Source: Calycina herbarum
Taxonomy: Eukaryota > Ascomycota > Leotiomycetes > Helotiales > Pezizellaceae
NCBI GenBank assembly: GCA_001414485.1
Contig: LLEY01000054.1
Span: forward strand, 248,001 to 312,000
Length of the DNA stretch: 64,000 nt
Direction of reading: 5' to 3'
A model generated the notes under the pieces. That model was not told the origin of the DNA. It made no database searches and saw only the letters and a list, made by a program, of their open reading frames with translations. The first letter of the stretch is position 1, and each line of letters begins with the position of its first letter. Made by a program: the position numbers and the translations under genes. Shown piece after piece: positions 48,819-59,040 of this stretch.

Positions 48819-49280
48819 TGTTACGAATCACGTACTAGTATATAACGAAGTAAAGTCTAGGCGACGTCCTAATAGGACGAGTACTATTATAACCCTGAAA
48901 AGAAGAAAGGATTAGATATAGTAGGACATATAACCCTAGGATCTTATTATAGTTATATTATATAACTCGGTTAGGAATAGTCAGGTGATAGAGTCCAGTT
49001 TTAAGAAGCCCTAGAAATAGAGTCAGACTCTATCTTCGGAACTCCTACTAAGGAAGACTCTAACACGAACGAAGGTTCTATATAAAAACTAGCACGTCTG
49101 CTATTAGATAGGAGCTTCGTACTTAACTTTAGTTATTAATCTTATTATCTTATTTAATATCTTTGATATAAGTAACGAGTTCACTTCTAAGTAAATAACC
49201 CGGCGTATCTATACTTCTTACCTGTATACTAACCTTCGAGACTTAGTTATCTTTGTTTAGTTTATTTGAGTTTCGTTATA
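48819..49280 (+). repeat. 3' LTR of chromovirus C
   Basis: 462 bp, TGTTACGA...GTTATA. The terminal CA has become TA. It is followed by GAACT, the second copy of the target site. Confidence 0.93.
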
Positions 49281-49285
49281 GAACT

Positions 49286-49411
49286 CTCTAGAAAGAGCTA
49301 ACTAAGTATATAAGTTAGTAAGGACTCTAGCTTAGAAAGGATAATCGAATCTTCTTATATATAGACAGCCTCTATAGTTTAATTCATTAGTACTTACTAT
49401 AAGCTCTAATA
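49286..49411 (+). repeat. 5' LTR of element B, second part
   Basis: The last 126 bp of the LTR, following the duplicated GAACT at 49,281-49,285. With the first part it makes 242 bp, matching the 3' LTR length exactly. Confidence 0.92.
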
Positions 49412-49443
49412 TTAGATTCGATTTAAAAACAATAGGCCTTTAT

Positions 49444-49590
49444 AGTAATACTAGAATATATTAGACTATTTTAGTAATACTAGAATATATCAGGCCTTTA
49501 TAGTAATACTAGAACATATCGAGCTATTTTAGTAATACTAGAACATATTAGGCCTTTATAGTAATACTAGAACTTACGAGCTATTTCACG
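49444..49590 (+). repeat. 29-bp minisatellite in leader of element B
   Basis: AGTAATACTAGAA recurs at 49,444, 49,473, 49,502, 49,531 and 49,560, a strict 29-bp period, between the 5' LTR and gag. The related element at the right edge has the same array with 28-29-bp spacing. There are no unique spacers, so it is a tandem repeat and not a CRISPR. Confidence 0.9.
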
Positions 49591-49639
49591 GCATTTACAG
49601 AACTTATAGATAATAGAAGAACTATAAGAAGACGGTATA

Positions 49640-52600
49640 CTAAATTAGCTACCCGCCTAGTTCCTATAGTATGTTTAAGAGTAGTAGAATCAGTTAATAT
49701 CTATCTAAGAGAACGATTGTCTATAGATTATAAACGAGTAAAAGAAGGATAAGAAAGCTCGCTTATAGATAGTCTACAACGATAATAAACCTAGGAAATC
49801 TCTTCCTCTGCTACTGGAATTCTATAGAGACTCAGATAAGCTAGAAGCTTAGTTATAATAAGTATAAGCTAAAATCGAAGTCGACTACTATAGATATACT
49901 GAATATATTAAGTTTTAAGTACTTAACGGATTCTTATAGAGTAAGGCGCTCTGTAGAATAGAAGTATAGGTATAGGAATAGAGTAAGCTAGAGCTAGCTA
50001 ATAGTAGTGATTTCTTAGATCGAGTAGAGTTTGTATTTAAAGACTTATAAGCTAAGGAAAGAGTGTAACGAAAGCTAGAATCCTTCTACTAAGGCTTAAG
50101 ACTATTTCTAGAGGTCTTTATAGAATAGTAAGCCCTACTTATAGAGTCTAGAGAAGGATCTTAGCTAAACGACGTAAAGAAGGTGTCTCTTAACCGAATC
50201 CTTAGTAACGAGTTAGTTAAGGTAATAATTATAGTTCCTTCTTAATCTAACTTCGAGTCTTACTACTCTATTATTAAAGAAACGAACGACTACTTAAGAG
50301 CTTATAAAGCTCGAATATTAAGATCTAGAGCCTAGACTCTCCTAGAAATACTATAGACCTCTTAGAAACGCTCGACGGATACTATATAGTAGGTAATAAG
50401 CGGTAATATTACTAATAGACCGAAAGTCACTTATAAGGTATTTATAGAGGGTATAGATTAGAAACCGACATCTATTAAAGTCTTAATAACTAGTACTAAG
50501 CGTGCTAAATAGGTGTCCTAGGAAGAACGAAGCAACCGTACTCGTACTAGTCGCTGTCTTCGCTATAGAGCTATTAGTTATTTTATTTAAGAATGTCTAT
50601 ATAGACTACTAAGGCGACCTATAATAGCGGATTTAGTCTATAAATAGAAGGCAGAGGTTAAGGAGGTAGCGCTAGAATTAGAAGAAGAAGACGGTGATAT
50701 CTCCTTAGATTTAGAAAACTAGTAGCTTCTATTAGAAAGCGTAGACAGAGGCGACGAAGAGAGTTGTTAGTAATAGATACTTAGAGATATTTTAAGTAGG
50801 AATATATAGATAAAAAACCTCTTCTTATATCAGCTTTAGTAAATAGAGTAGCTACTTTATAAGCCTTAGTAGATTTAGAGTATTTAGTCTATAGAATTGT
50901 TTTAGACTATTTTATCTGTTATTATTAGCTCTCTTATATATAAATTATACTAAGGTATTTATAGTTAGTAGAAGGAGTATTAGAGGATACTATATTCTAA
51001 TTAGTATCTTTTAGTATAGATATTAGAGGCTATTAGTAGAAACGGGTTTATACTTACGTAGTCTCTAAGATCGAGAGCTATGAAATAATTCTAGGAAAAT
51101 CTTAGTTAAGAAGAGAGCAAGCTTTACTTAACACTGCTAAGAGATACTTACTCTTCTAAGACTCTAGGTTAGAAGTTTATAGTAAGCTAGAAAAGTCTTA
51201 CTCTTATAAGTAAGTAAGCGCGGCTGTCTTCTACTTTCTTATAGATCGTAAACGTAAGCTATAAGTTTTCTTAGCTAGTCTTATAGACATTAGTAAAGCA
51301 TTAGTAGAGAAGAAGTATATAGACCTGTAGATAAAGCTGTCTAGCTAGATCGGTCTAGAATTCTACCTAGCTTTCGATAGAAAAGAAGTAAATAAGTTAC
51401 TAGTATACTAATAAGGAATTAATTATAGTATTAAGCTTTTATAAATAGACAGCGGATCTAAGAAGACAGTTCTATAGAGGCTACTCTATAATATATTATA
51501 AGACAAGCTGTTAGTACTCTATAAAACCCTAATAGAGCTACTAGATAAGGAATTTATTCGAGTAAGCAACTCTCTAGCAGCTACGCTAATACTCTTTATA
51601 TAGAAGCTAGAAGAGCGTCTACAGTTCTGTTATAACTACTAGGCACTAAATAAGTTAACCTATAAGAACTGCTATCTATTACTCTTAATCTAAGAGACAC
51701 TTAACTAGATTAGAAAAGCAAAGTAGTTTATAAAAATAGATATTATTACTATGTTTTATAAGATACGAATTAAGGAGAGAGACAAGTAGAAAACGGCTTT
51801 CTAAATACGCTTTAGGCTGTTTAAATAGCTTATTACCTCTTTTAGGCTTATAAATACTCCTAGCACTTTCTAGTAGTATATTAATTATATACTTTAAGAG
51901 TTCTTAGACAACTTTGTCTTAGTATATATCAACGATATCTTAGTCTTTATAGACAGCACCTATAACTAGTACTATAAGTATATTTATAAAGTAATATAAA
52001 GGCTTTAAGATACTAGGCTATAGCTTAATATTAATAAGTACGAATTTAAAGTATAGTCTATAAAGTACCTTAGGTTTATTATAAAAGTAGAGAAAGATTT
52101 ATAAATAGACCTAGCTAAAATATAAGCTATTATAGATTAGAAAGCACTAACAACGATAAAAGGCGTCCTTAGCTTCCTAGGATTTGCGAATTTCTATTAA
52201 CGGTTTATTAAGGACTTTTTATATATTATAACTCCTTTCTATAGACTCGTTAAAAAGGATATATCCTTCTAATAGATAGACGAAGTAAATAGAGCCTTCG
52301 AATAGTTAAAGCAGGCCTTTACAGAGGCCCTAGTACTAGCTTAGTTTAACCTAGATTATAAGACAGTTCTAGAGACAGACTTCTCTAGATATTACTTAGG
52401 AGGCGTACTCTCTTAAGTAAAGAATAGCGTCTTATAGCCTATAGCCTTCTTCTTAAAGAAACACGTACCTACTGAATATAATTACCTAATATATAATAAA
52501 GAGTTATTAGCTATTATTCGTTATCTTAAGAAATAGGAAGCAGAGTTAAAAAGTATTAGATAGTTTATAGTACTTATAGATTATAAGAATCTTAAGTACT

Positions 52601-54380
52601 TTATAACAGTCTATAAACTGTCTAAAAGACAAATATAATAGTAGTTAATACTTAGTAAGTTTAACCTAATAATCTAATACCGCCTAGGTAAAGAGAGAAG
52701 ACTACTAGATATATTAATAAGGAGGGACTAGGACCTCCTAGAGGAGGGAGATAAACGCCTTAATTATAGAATAGTATAATTAATTCTAGATAAAATAATT
52801 TAAGAAAATACTATATAACTAGCACTAGTATTAATAAACAGGAGGAATTAAGTAAGCAACGTAGCGACGTAGTAAGCGTTTATAAACTAACTATAGAACC
52901 TCTAAGAAGAGGGAAAGGTATAGGATAAGGACTTCAGACGTCTTATAGACACTATCTACTAAGGAGATAGAGTGTTTCTAGTAGACCTCGCTTCTTTAGT
53001 TAAAGTCTCTATCTCTAACTACTTAGTTAATAAGAACAGTAATTTATAGTTTAAAAGCAGACTATAGGTCCTCGACTATAAGCTACTATAGACTATAATT
53101 ATATAAAAACTCTATAATTCTATACTTATAGGCTATCCTAGTAAGAATAGAACAATTATAATAGTCTTAAGAGAGTTCTTCTAGCTAAACCTATAGACTA
53201 TAGTTAAGCAGTTTATCTATAACTATAGAGTTTATAGACGTACTAAGGTCTAGAGGGATTATAAACAAGGCCTACTTCGTCTCTTACTAATTCCTAAGCA
53301 GTAATAGCAAGAGATCTCTGTCGACTTTATTAGACTACTACTTATAAGTAAAGGCTCTAATATAATAACAGTATTCATAGACCGTTTAAGTAAAGAGGTA
53401 CTCCTTATAGCCTATAACTCGACTATATTATCAGAGGAATTTACTCGCTTATTTATCACTATACACTATAGCTTACATAGACTACTAAGAGCAATAGTGT
53501 CTAGTAGAGGCTCGTAATTCATTAGATAAGCATAGAAGACGTTTTATAACTTCTTACGGATTAAATAACAGATCTCTACAGCCTTCTATCTATAAACTAA
53601 TAGGTTAATAGAACGAGCAAATACTAAAGTCGAGACGCTTCTACAGCAGTAGATTAATATAGCTTAGGACGACTAGGCCGACTAGCTGCTAGTAGTACAG
53701 CTAGCTTTTAATAGACAGGATTTAATATCAACGGGTATAAGCCCCTTCTAACTCAGCTACAGCTATCTATTACAGACTATCGACTCTTTAATAGACGTCG
53801 TAGTACCTATAAACATAAAAACACTAATTTAAAAGGGCGAAGTAATAGTAGCAAAGATTAAGGCTATTATAGAATAGGTATAATTATTAATAGTAAGGGT
53901 ATAATAAGACTAGGAGACTTAAGCAAATCGTTTATAGAATACCGCTTCTATATACAAAGTTAGAGACAAGGTTTACTTAAGCTTATTAAATATATAGATA
54001 GATAAGGCTAGTAAGAAACTAGATACTCGATCTGCTAAGTTCATAGTTATCGAGGTTATTAGCCTGTCTATATATAAGCTAGACACTCTGTCTAGTATCT
54101 ATAATATCTTTAATATAGACTTATTAAGGCTAGTAGCTACAGACTCGCTACCTAGTTAAATTATAAACGATAATCAACTACCTATAATATTAGTAGATAA
54201 TACTATAGAATAGTAAGTTAAAAGAATACTAGGTCAACGGTAAAAGAAGCTCTTAGAGAAAGGCTCTCGTACTTAACTCGAGTATAAGGTTAAATAGATA
54301 AGATATACAAACCTAATATAGAAACCTGCTACTAAGTTAGAAGATATAGTAGCTCTAGACACCTACCTTTAAGAGTAGGA
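49640..54380 (+). pseudogene. Gag-pol remnant of element B
   Basis: Gag runs about 49,640-50,780, ending with a decayed zinc knuckle near 50,550-50,610 in which the outer Cys residues are kept but the second Cys and the His are changed. Reverse transcriptase lies at about 51,600-52,100 with the active site reading YIND (51,925-51,936) instead of YxDD. RNase H follows at about 52,300-52,700 and integrase at about 53,150-53,800. A chromodomain-like stretch lies near 54,210-54,340. TAG/TAA at former Gln codons abolish expression. Confidence 0.8.
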
Positions 54381-54390
54381 AGAGGGGTAA

Positions 54391-54632
54391 TATCAAGGGT
54401 TACACCTGTAGAATAAGTCTCGGAGTACTCTAGCGACGTATTTACGTAACCTCGCTTAGCAACGTATAGACGTAACAGAACCTTCGAGAGTACTCTTAGT
54501 AGAACCCTCTAGAAAGAGCTAACTAAGTATATAAGTTAGCAAGGACTCTAGCTTAGAAAGGACAATCGAATCTTCTTATATATAGATAGCCTCTGTAGTT
54601 TAATTTATTAGCACTTACTATAAGCTCTAAAA
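54391..54632 (+). repeat. 3' LTR of element B
   Basis: 242 bp, starting TATCAAGGG (TG changed to TA is likely) and ending CTCTAAAA. It is nearly co-linear with the split 5' LTR and with the LTR at 62,659-62,900. The CTATA target duplication follows. Confidence 0.92.
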
Positions 54633-54637
54633 CTATA

Positions 54638-55600
54638 CTTCTACTTAAAAATAGTAAAACATCCGATATTAAGTAGCTAGGTTAGATAAGAAGAATACAG
54701 AGGTAATCTAAGAGTTATAATATTCTAAGACTTATAATATTCTTAAAATTCTACTAATTTATAACTCTTATACCTATCTAAAACTAATATACGATATAGA
54801 CTCTTAGCTTAAGTAGTAGTATATTTATTAAAGTGTTTTAACTATTCTAGACCTGTCTTATTATTTATCTAACTATTATTTATAGGTTTAATAACCTAAT
54901 TATAAGAGAGGCTAGTTTTAGAATACTAATTCGTAAGATAATTAGCGCTTTAAATAATAAGAAATAGAGAGATACTTCTACCTTCGCTATTAATTATAAT
55001 AATTATTATCGTCTATTCTTAATTACCTAGTTAAACTATCTTACTCTTACTACGTTAATTAATATAAGTAATAACTATTCTAAGATAGATTTAATCTATT
55101 ATAAAGCCGGTCTTATTAAAGTTATAGAAATCGCTATCTACTATACTATATTTCGCTTATATATTCTCTATTAGTCGAAACCACGTACTAATTAACTTAG
55201 AATCTTCGTATAAGGCTCTTTAAAAGTCGTAAACGCGATTAAAACACGTCTTTAGCTCTAGTTATTAAACTACGAATCGTTCTATCTAGCGCTTTCTAAT
55301 ATATTTTACTCTATACGTCTTAAGAAGGTAATTCGCTATATCTTCTATATTAGCTAGCTAAGGCGAAAACTCTCTAGAATCTTAATCGAATATATATTAA
55401 ATAATTATTTTCTTCTCTAATTTCGTTAGCTTTAAATAATTAGATTTAGTATTACTATAAGAAGGTCGGCTGTTTATTCTAAGACGGAGAGTAGATTTAA
55501 GAACTTTATAGATTTTTATAGCGTTTCTATAGCTTAATTTTCGTTTAGATATTCGAATAGCTTTAATAGCTAATATAATTCGTACTTCTTAAGTTTAGAC
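54638..55600 (-). pseudogene. N-terminal part of transposase of element E
   Basis: Minus-strand reading with a pogo-type helix-turn-helix near 55,430-55,570 (residues like SKRKLSYRNAIKIYKV followed by STLRLRIN), then part of the catalytic region. The gene is cut at 54,637/54,638 by LTR element B and continues below 42,301. RIP-type stops occur throughout. The family cuts and pastes its own DNA at TA sites. Confidence 0.75.
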
Positions 55601-55659
55601 TTATATTATAAAAGAAGAAAACACGTATTAAAGTAGTAGAGTAGTAAATTCGATAAAAG

Positions 55660-55979
55660 TACGTAGCTCGGTAATATACGTAGCTTAGTAATAGATTACG
55701 TTATATAAATAAGTAATAATAAAATTTTTAGACGCTTACTAGCTATAACTAACGATTCGCTTAAAATTACCTCTATATTTATAGAATTCTTTTAATTTTT
55801 TAATAACTTAGCTATTATAATTAGTTAGTATCTAAGATTTCTAATATTATTTATATATATAGTAATAAAGTAAGAGTTTTAATTTTATTAATTTTTATTA
55901 AGAATTATAGATTTTTACTAGAGTTATATAAACGTTTTTTATATATATTTTTAGTATCCGACTTAGTAATAAACTATGT
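55660..55979. repeat. Right terminal inverted repeat of element E
   Basis: Reverse-complement match to 41,351-41,535, more RIP-mutated and with a single copy of the 17-bp motif. It is bounded by TA at 55,980-55,981. The extra length relative to the left end reflects intervening differences that I could not align exactly by eye. Confidence 0.75.
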
Positions 55980-56139
55980 TATAATTAAATAAAATATTTA
56001 ATTTATAACTAACGTAGTTTATTAGAATCTAGATTATATTAGAAACCGGATTAATTTTAGCGAATCCCTAACTCTCTTCTTTTATAACACGTTTTTTCTA
56101 CTATATATTATATTAGTTATTTTATAAGAATTAAAAATT

Positions 56140-57880
56140 ATTCTAGCTATCGAGGCTATTTAAACATCTAAAAAGCTAAGCTATTAGAAAGCTATAAAGC
56201 TCTACGAAGTACTCTTTTCTATACTAAATAGTAGAATAAACAGCTGAACTACTCTCTCTAAGCGACGGCTAGTAAACGTTAAATTATCTAAGCTAGAAGA
56301 GGAAGTAATTGTTTAGAATATACTTAATCTAGATTCGAGAGAGTTTATACTCTAGCTAGGTAGCGTAGAAGATATAGCGAATTATATACTTAAATCGCGA
56401 GAGAGAAAACGCGTTAGTAAGCTCTAGGTATATCGATTTATATAACGACAACTAGCTCTTAAGACGCGTTTTAATCGCGTTTATAATTTCTAAAGAGCTT
56501 TATACGAAGATTCTAAGCTAATTAGCTCGTAGTTCCGACTAGTTGAAAATATAAGAGTAAAATACAGTGTTTTAAACTACGACTTCTATAACTTCGACGA
56601 AACCGAGTTTATAATAGATATGATTTACTCTATAATAGTTATAACCTATATAGATCGACGTAGTAGAGATAAGACAGTTTAGCTAGAGAATCGGGAATAG
56701 ACTATAGCGATTACTTATATTAATAGTAAAGGCTAAAGTATCTTTCTATTTCTAGTAGTTTAAAGTAAGAACTACCTTTTAAATTAGTATATAAACAGCG
56801 GCCTTCTATCTAACTAGGTTATTAAACTAATAAGTAATAGATAGATAAATAATAAGATAGGTCTAGAATAGCTAAAACACTTTAATAAATACACTACTAC
56901 TCGTATAAAGAGTCTATATCGAAAACTAGTATTAGATAGATATAAGAGTTACGAATCGGCCGAGTTCTAAGAGTATTATAAGATATATAATATTATAACT
57001 CTTAGACTACCTTTTTATTCGTTCTATCTAACCTAGTCACTTAATATTAGATACTTTAGTATATTAAAGCAGGTATATAGTCGATAGATTAAGACATTTA
57101 TTAAAGCTTATATTAATTATATTACAAAGGTAGAGTTCTTTCTAGCTTTTATAGTAGTATATAAGAAATCTATAATAGTCTAAAACGCTTAGACTAGATT
57201 CTATAAAGCTGGCTTAGTACTCTTTAACCTATAAGTAGTACTTTTAAAGCTTGATATAAAGTTACGAACTCTAACTTCTTCTAGACTCTCTACTGCTAAT
57301 ACTAATGCTTAGGTCTTCTAAACCTCTTCTAATCTAACTGAAGCTCTTTTATAAATAACACTTGTTTTAAATCGAATTACCTATTATTAAGAGAGCTTAC
57401 TAACTCTACTCTTTAAGACAGTTACTATATTAGCTAAGAGTATAGAGTAAATAGCTTATAAGATAACTCTTCTATCTACTAAGATATATACTCTTTAAGT
57501 AGCTAACGAAGTCTTAAGTAAACGCTATAGAGTTAAAAAGACTAGTATCTATTAAGAGAGTATACTTATAGTAGAGAATATATAGAATATTATAGCTTAG
57601 AAGAATATAGATAAGCAGATACGACGCGACGTATATACAGCGGAGAGTAGTTATAAGAAGAGTTAACTATTTAGACGACACTGTAGAATCTATAGAAAAG
57701 CTAGTTATAATATACGAACTTATTAAAAGACTATAGATATATCTAGTTTCTCGGATTCTAAGGAGTTTTAGTTAATTTAATATATTATAACGTATTTCCT
57801 AGTTGAGTAGATTACTCGGTTAAGTAGATTATAAGAATACTAAAACGCGATACTCTACTTAAAAATTAAAAATACTACTA
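56140..57880 (+). pseudogene. Pogo/Fot1 transposase remnant of element F
   Basis: The plus-strand reading has an N-terminal psq/CENP-B-like helix-turn-helix (about 56,150-56,250), then the DDE domain with YNFDETEF near 56,590-56,612, LVLDRYKSYESA near 56,930-56,960 (pogo consensus has DGHxSH here) and a conserved C-terminal region with TRFYKAGLV near 57,190. A basic, zinc-knuckle-like tail lies near 57,660-57,720. The product would cut and paste the element at TA sites, but Gln/Trp-to-stop changes and loss of active-site context make it inactive. Confidence 0.85.
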
Positions 57881-57889
57881 CTATATCAA

Positions 57890-58800
57890 GCCTAGCTCTC
57901 TAATTAAGAGTATTATATTCTTTTAACTATTTAAGTCTTTAAATTAGATTAATTTAAGAGTATACGAGCTTATATTAAAGCGTACGACGTGCTTTATATA
58001 TTCTTCTATAACCGATTATATAGACTATCTTTATAATATAATACTTTCTCTAATACTTAAAGACTTATCTTCTAAGAAGAGCTAGCTATTATATAATATA
58101 TTCTCGACCTAGATTCGCATAGATTTCTACTCCGGCTAGCAGCTATTTAAGAAATAGTAGACCTTCTTCTCTCTAAATACGACGCGTCTCTAGTAAGTAA
58201 GAATTAGACTTCTACTTTTATTAAACACTATATAGAGATTAAGATAAAATTCAGCTATAAGTACGATTATAAAAGAGCTTAGTATAAAGACTCTAAGAAC
58301 GTCCTTTCTTATCTTAATCTAAGGCTAAAGATACTAACTCTACTCTCTATAAACGAGCTAAACTAGACTCTAAAGACGTTATAGAACGTAATAGAGCTTG
58401 AATTCTAGACTATATATCTTAAAAACTATATTATATAATACTAAGATAGCTCTTCTATATTAATTAACGAGGTATTCGATCGGCTTACTAAGAGAGCTTA
58501 AATTATAATATACGAAGCTACTCTTATAAAAGCTAAAATTAAGACGTTATAAGAGATAAATTAGCTTAAAAAGAGAAGAGAGAGAAAGCGAAAGAGGCGT
58601 ATTTACTAAAGTAGAAGTCTTATAGTTAAGAAAGGCGAGGAAATTATTTAAAGTACTTAAACTTAGTAGAAAGAGAGTAGTAATAATATATAGCGCTAGT
58701 GCTTCGAAGATAAGCGGCGACGTTATAGTTTATATAGTTAGATTAGAAATAATACTCGTATATATAAGATACCTTAGGAATCGATTAATATAAGTAGCTA
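57890..58800 (+). pseudogene. Additional degraded reading inside element F, function unknown
   Basis: Downstream of the transposase and before the right inverted repeat there is about 900 bp of plus-strand sequence with a moderately open reading. It includes a basic segment near 58,560-58,620 (lysine- and arginine-rich). Fot1-like elements of about 2 kb normally end soon after the transposase, so this could be a second gene, captured sequence, or an extended tail. I do not recognise it. Confidence 0.35.
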
Positions 58801-58997
58801 GGGTTTTTTTTTAAAGTGTTATTATAATATATTTAGAGTTGTCGCGTTTTAGTATTCTTGTAATCTACTTAACCGGGTAATCTACTCGACCGGGAAATAC
58901 GTTAGTTGATTTATTAATATTCTAAGTTTAATACTAAGGAAAACTGATCCGGTTCCTGATATAATCCGGGTTCTGATAAACCACGTTATATTAATCT

Positions 58998-59038
58998 ACT
59001 TATAAAGTATTTTATTTAAGAATATTCTTTTTTAAGTA
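58998..59038. repeat. Direct-repeat partner of 41,278-41,317
   Basis: 41 bp, nearly the same as the segment at 41,278-41,317 and including the palindromic AAGAATATTCTT. Joined to 55,981-56,011 by removing element F, it would extend the similarity to the 41,251-41,317 segment, so F may have inserted into this repeat. Confidence 0.6.
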
Positions 59039-59040
59039 AA

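Larger units (their letters stand above)
42418..49280 (+). mobile_element. Chromovirus-type Gypsy element C with two 462-bp LTRs
   Basis: A plus-strand LTR retrotransposon inserted in the 5' LTR of element B. The LTRs are 42,418-42,879 and 48,819-49,280, both exactly 462 bp. The target duplication is GAACC before and GAACT after, a single C-to-T difference. A purine tract (about 48,807-48,815) precedes the 3' LTR. The internal order is gag, protease, reverse transcriptase, RNase H, integrase, chromodomain. A solo LTR of another family interrupts pol at 45,379-45,619. The 5' LTR keeps more CpA/TpG than the 3' LTR. Confidence 0.93.
42302..54632 (+). mobile_element. LTR retrotransposon B (242-bp LTRs), split by chromovirus C
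   Basis: A plus-strand Gypsy-type element inserted in the transposase of element E with target duplication CTATA (42,297-42,301 and 54,633-54,637). The 5' LTR is 42,302-42,417 plus 49,286-49,411, exactly 242 bp after the chromovirus and its duplication are removed. The 3' LTR is 54,391-54,632, also 242 bp, and is preceded by a purine tract (54,371-54,388). The internal region has a 29-bp minisatellite leader, gag with a zinc knuckle, reverse transcriptase, RNase H, integrase and a chromodomain-like end. Heavily RIP-mutated. Confidence 0.93.
41351..55979 (-). mobile_element. Pogo/Fot1-type DNA transposon E, interrupted by nested elements
   Basis: Terminal inverted repeats longer than 100 bp: the left end ACGTGGTTTATTACCGAG is mirrored at the right end (complement ACATAGTTTATTACTAAG), and the match continues inward through about 41,530 and 55,680. 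Both ends are flanked by TA (41,349-41,350 and 55,980-55,981), the target duplication of the Tc1/mariner superfamily. The left inverted repeat has an internal 17-bp tandem triplication (41,363-41,406). Between the ends are the two halves of a minus-strand transposase, separated by LTR element B. Without the insert the element would be about 2.3 kb. Confidence 0.85.
56012..58986 (+). mobile_element. Pogo/Fot1-type DNA transposon F
   Basis: 2,975 bp with inverted ends: left ACGTAGTTTATTAGAA at 56,012, right complement ACGTGGTTTATCAGAA ending at 58,986. The match extends inward about 45-50 bp. TA flanks both ends (56,010-56,011 and 58,987-58,988). The right end retains fewer RIP changes than the left. 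It encodes a plus-strand pogo-type transposase. Confidence 0.9.

Noticed and set aside
49444..49590. CRISPR-like array of 29-bp units
   Set aside because: The 29-bp period is unit to unit with no unique spacers, and it sits in a eukaryotic retrotransposon leader; it is a minisatellite.
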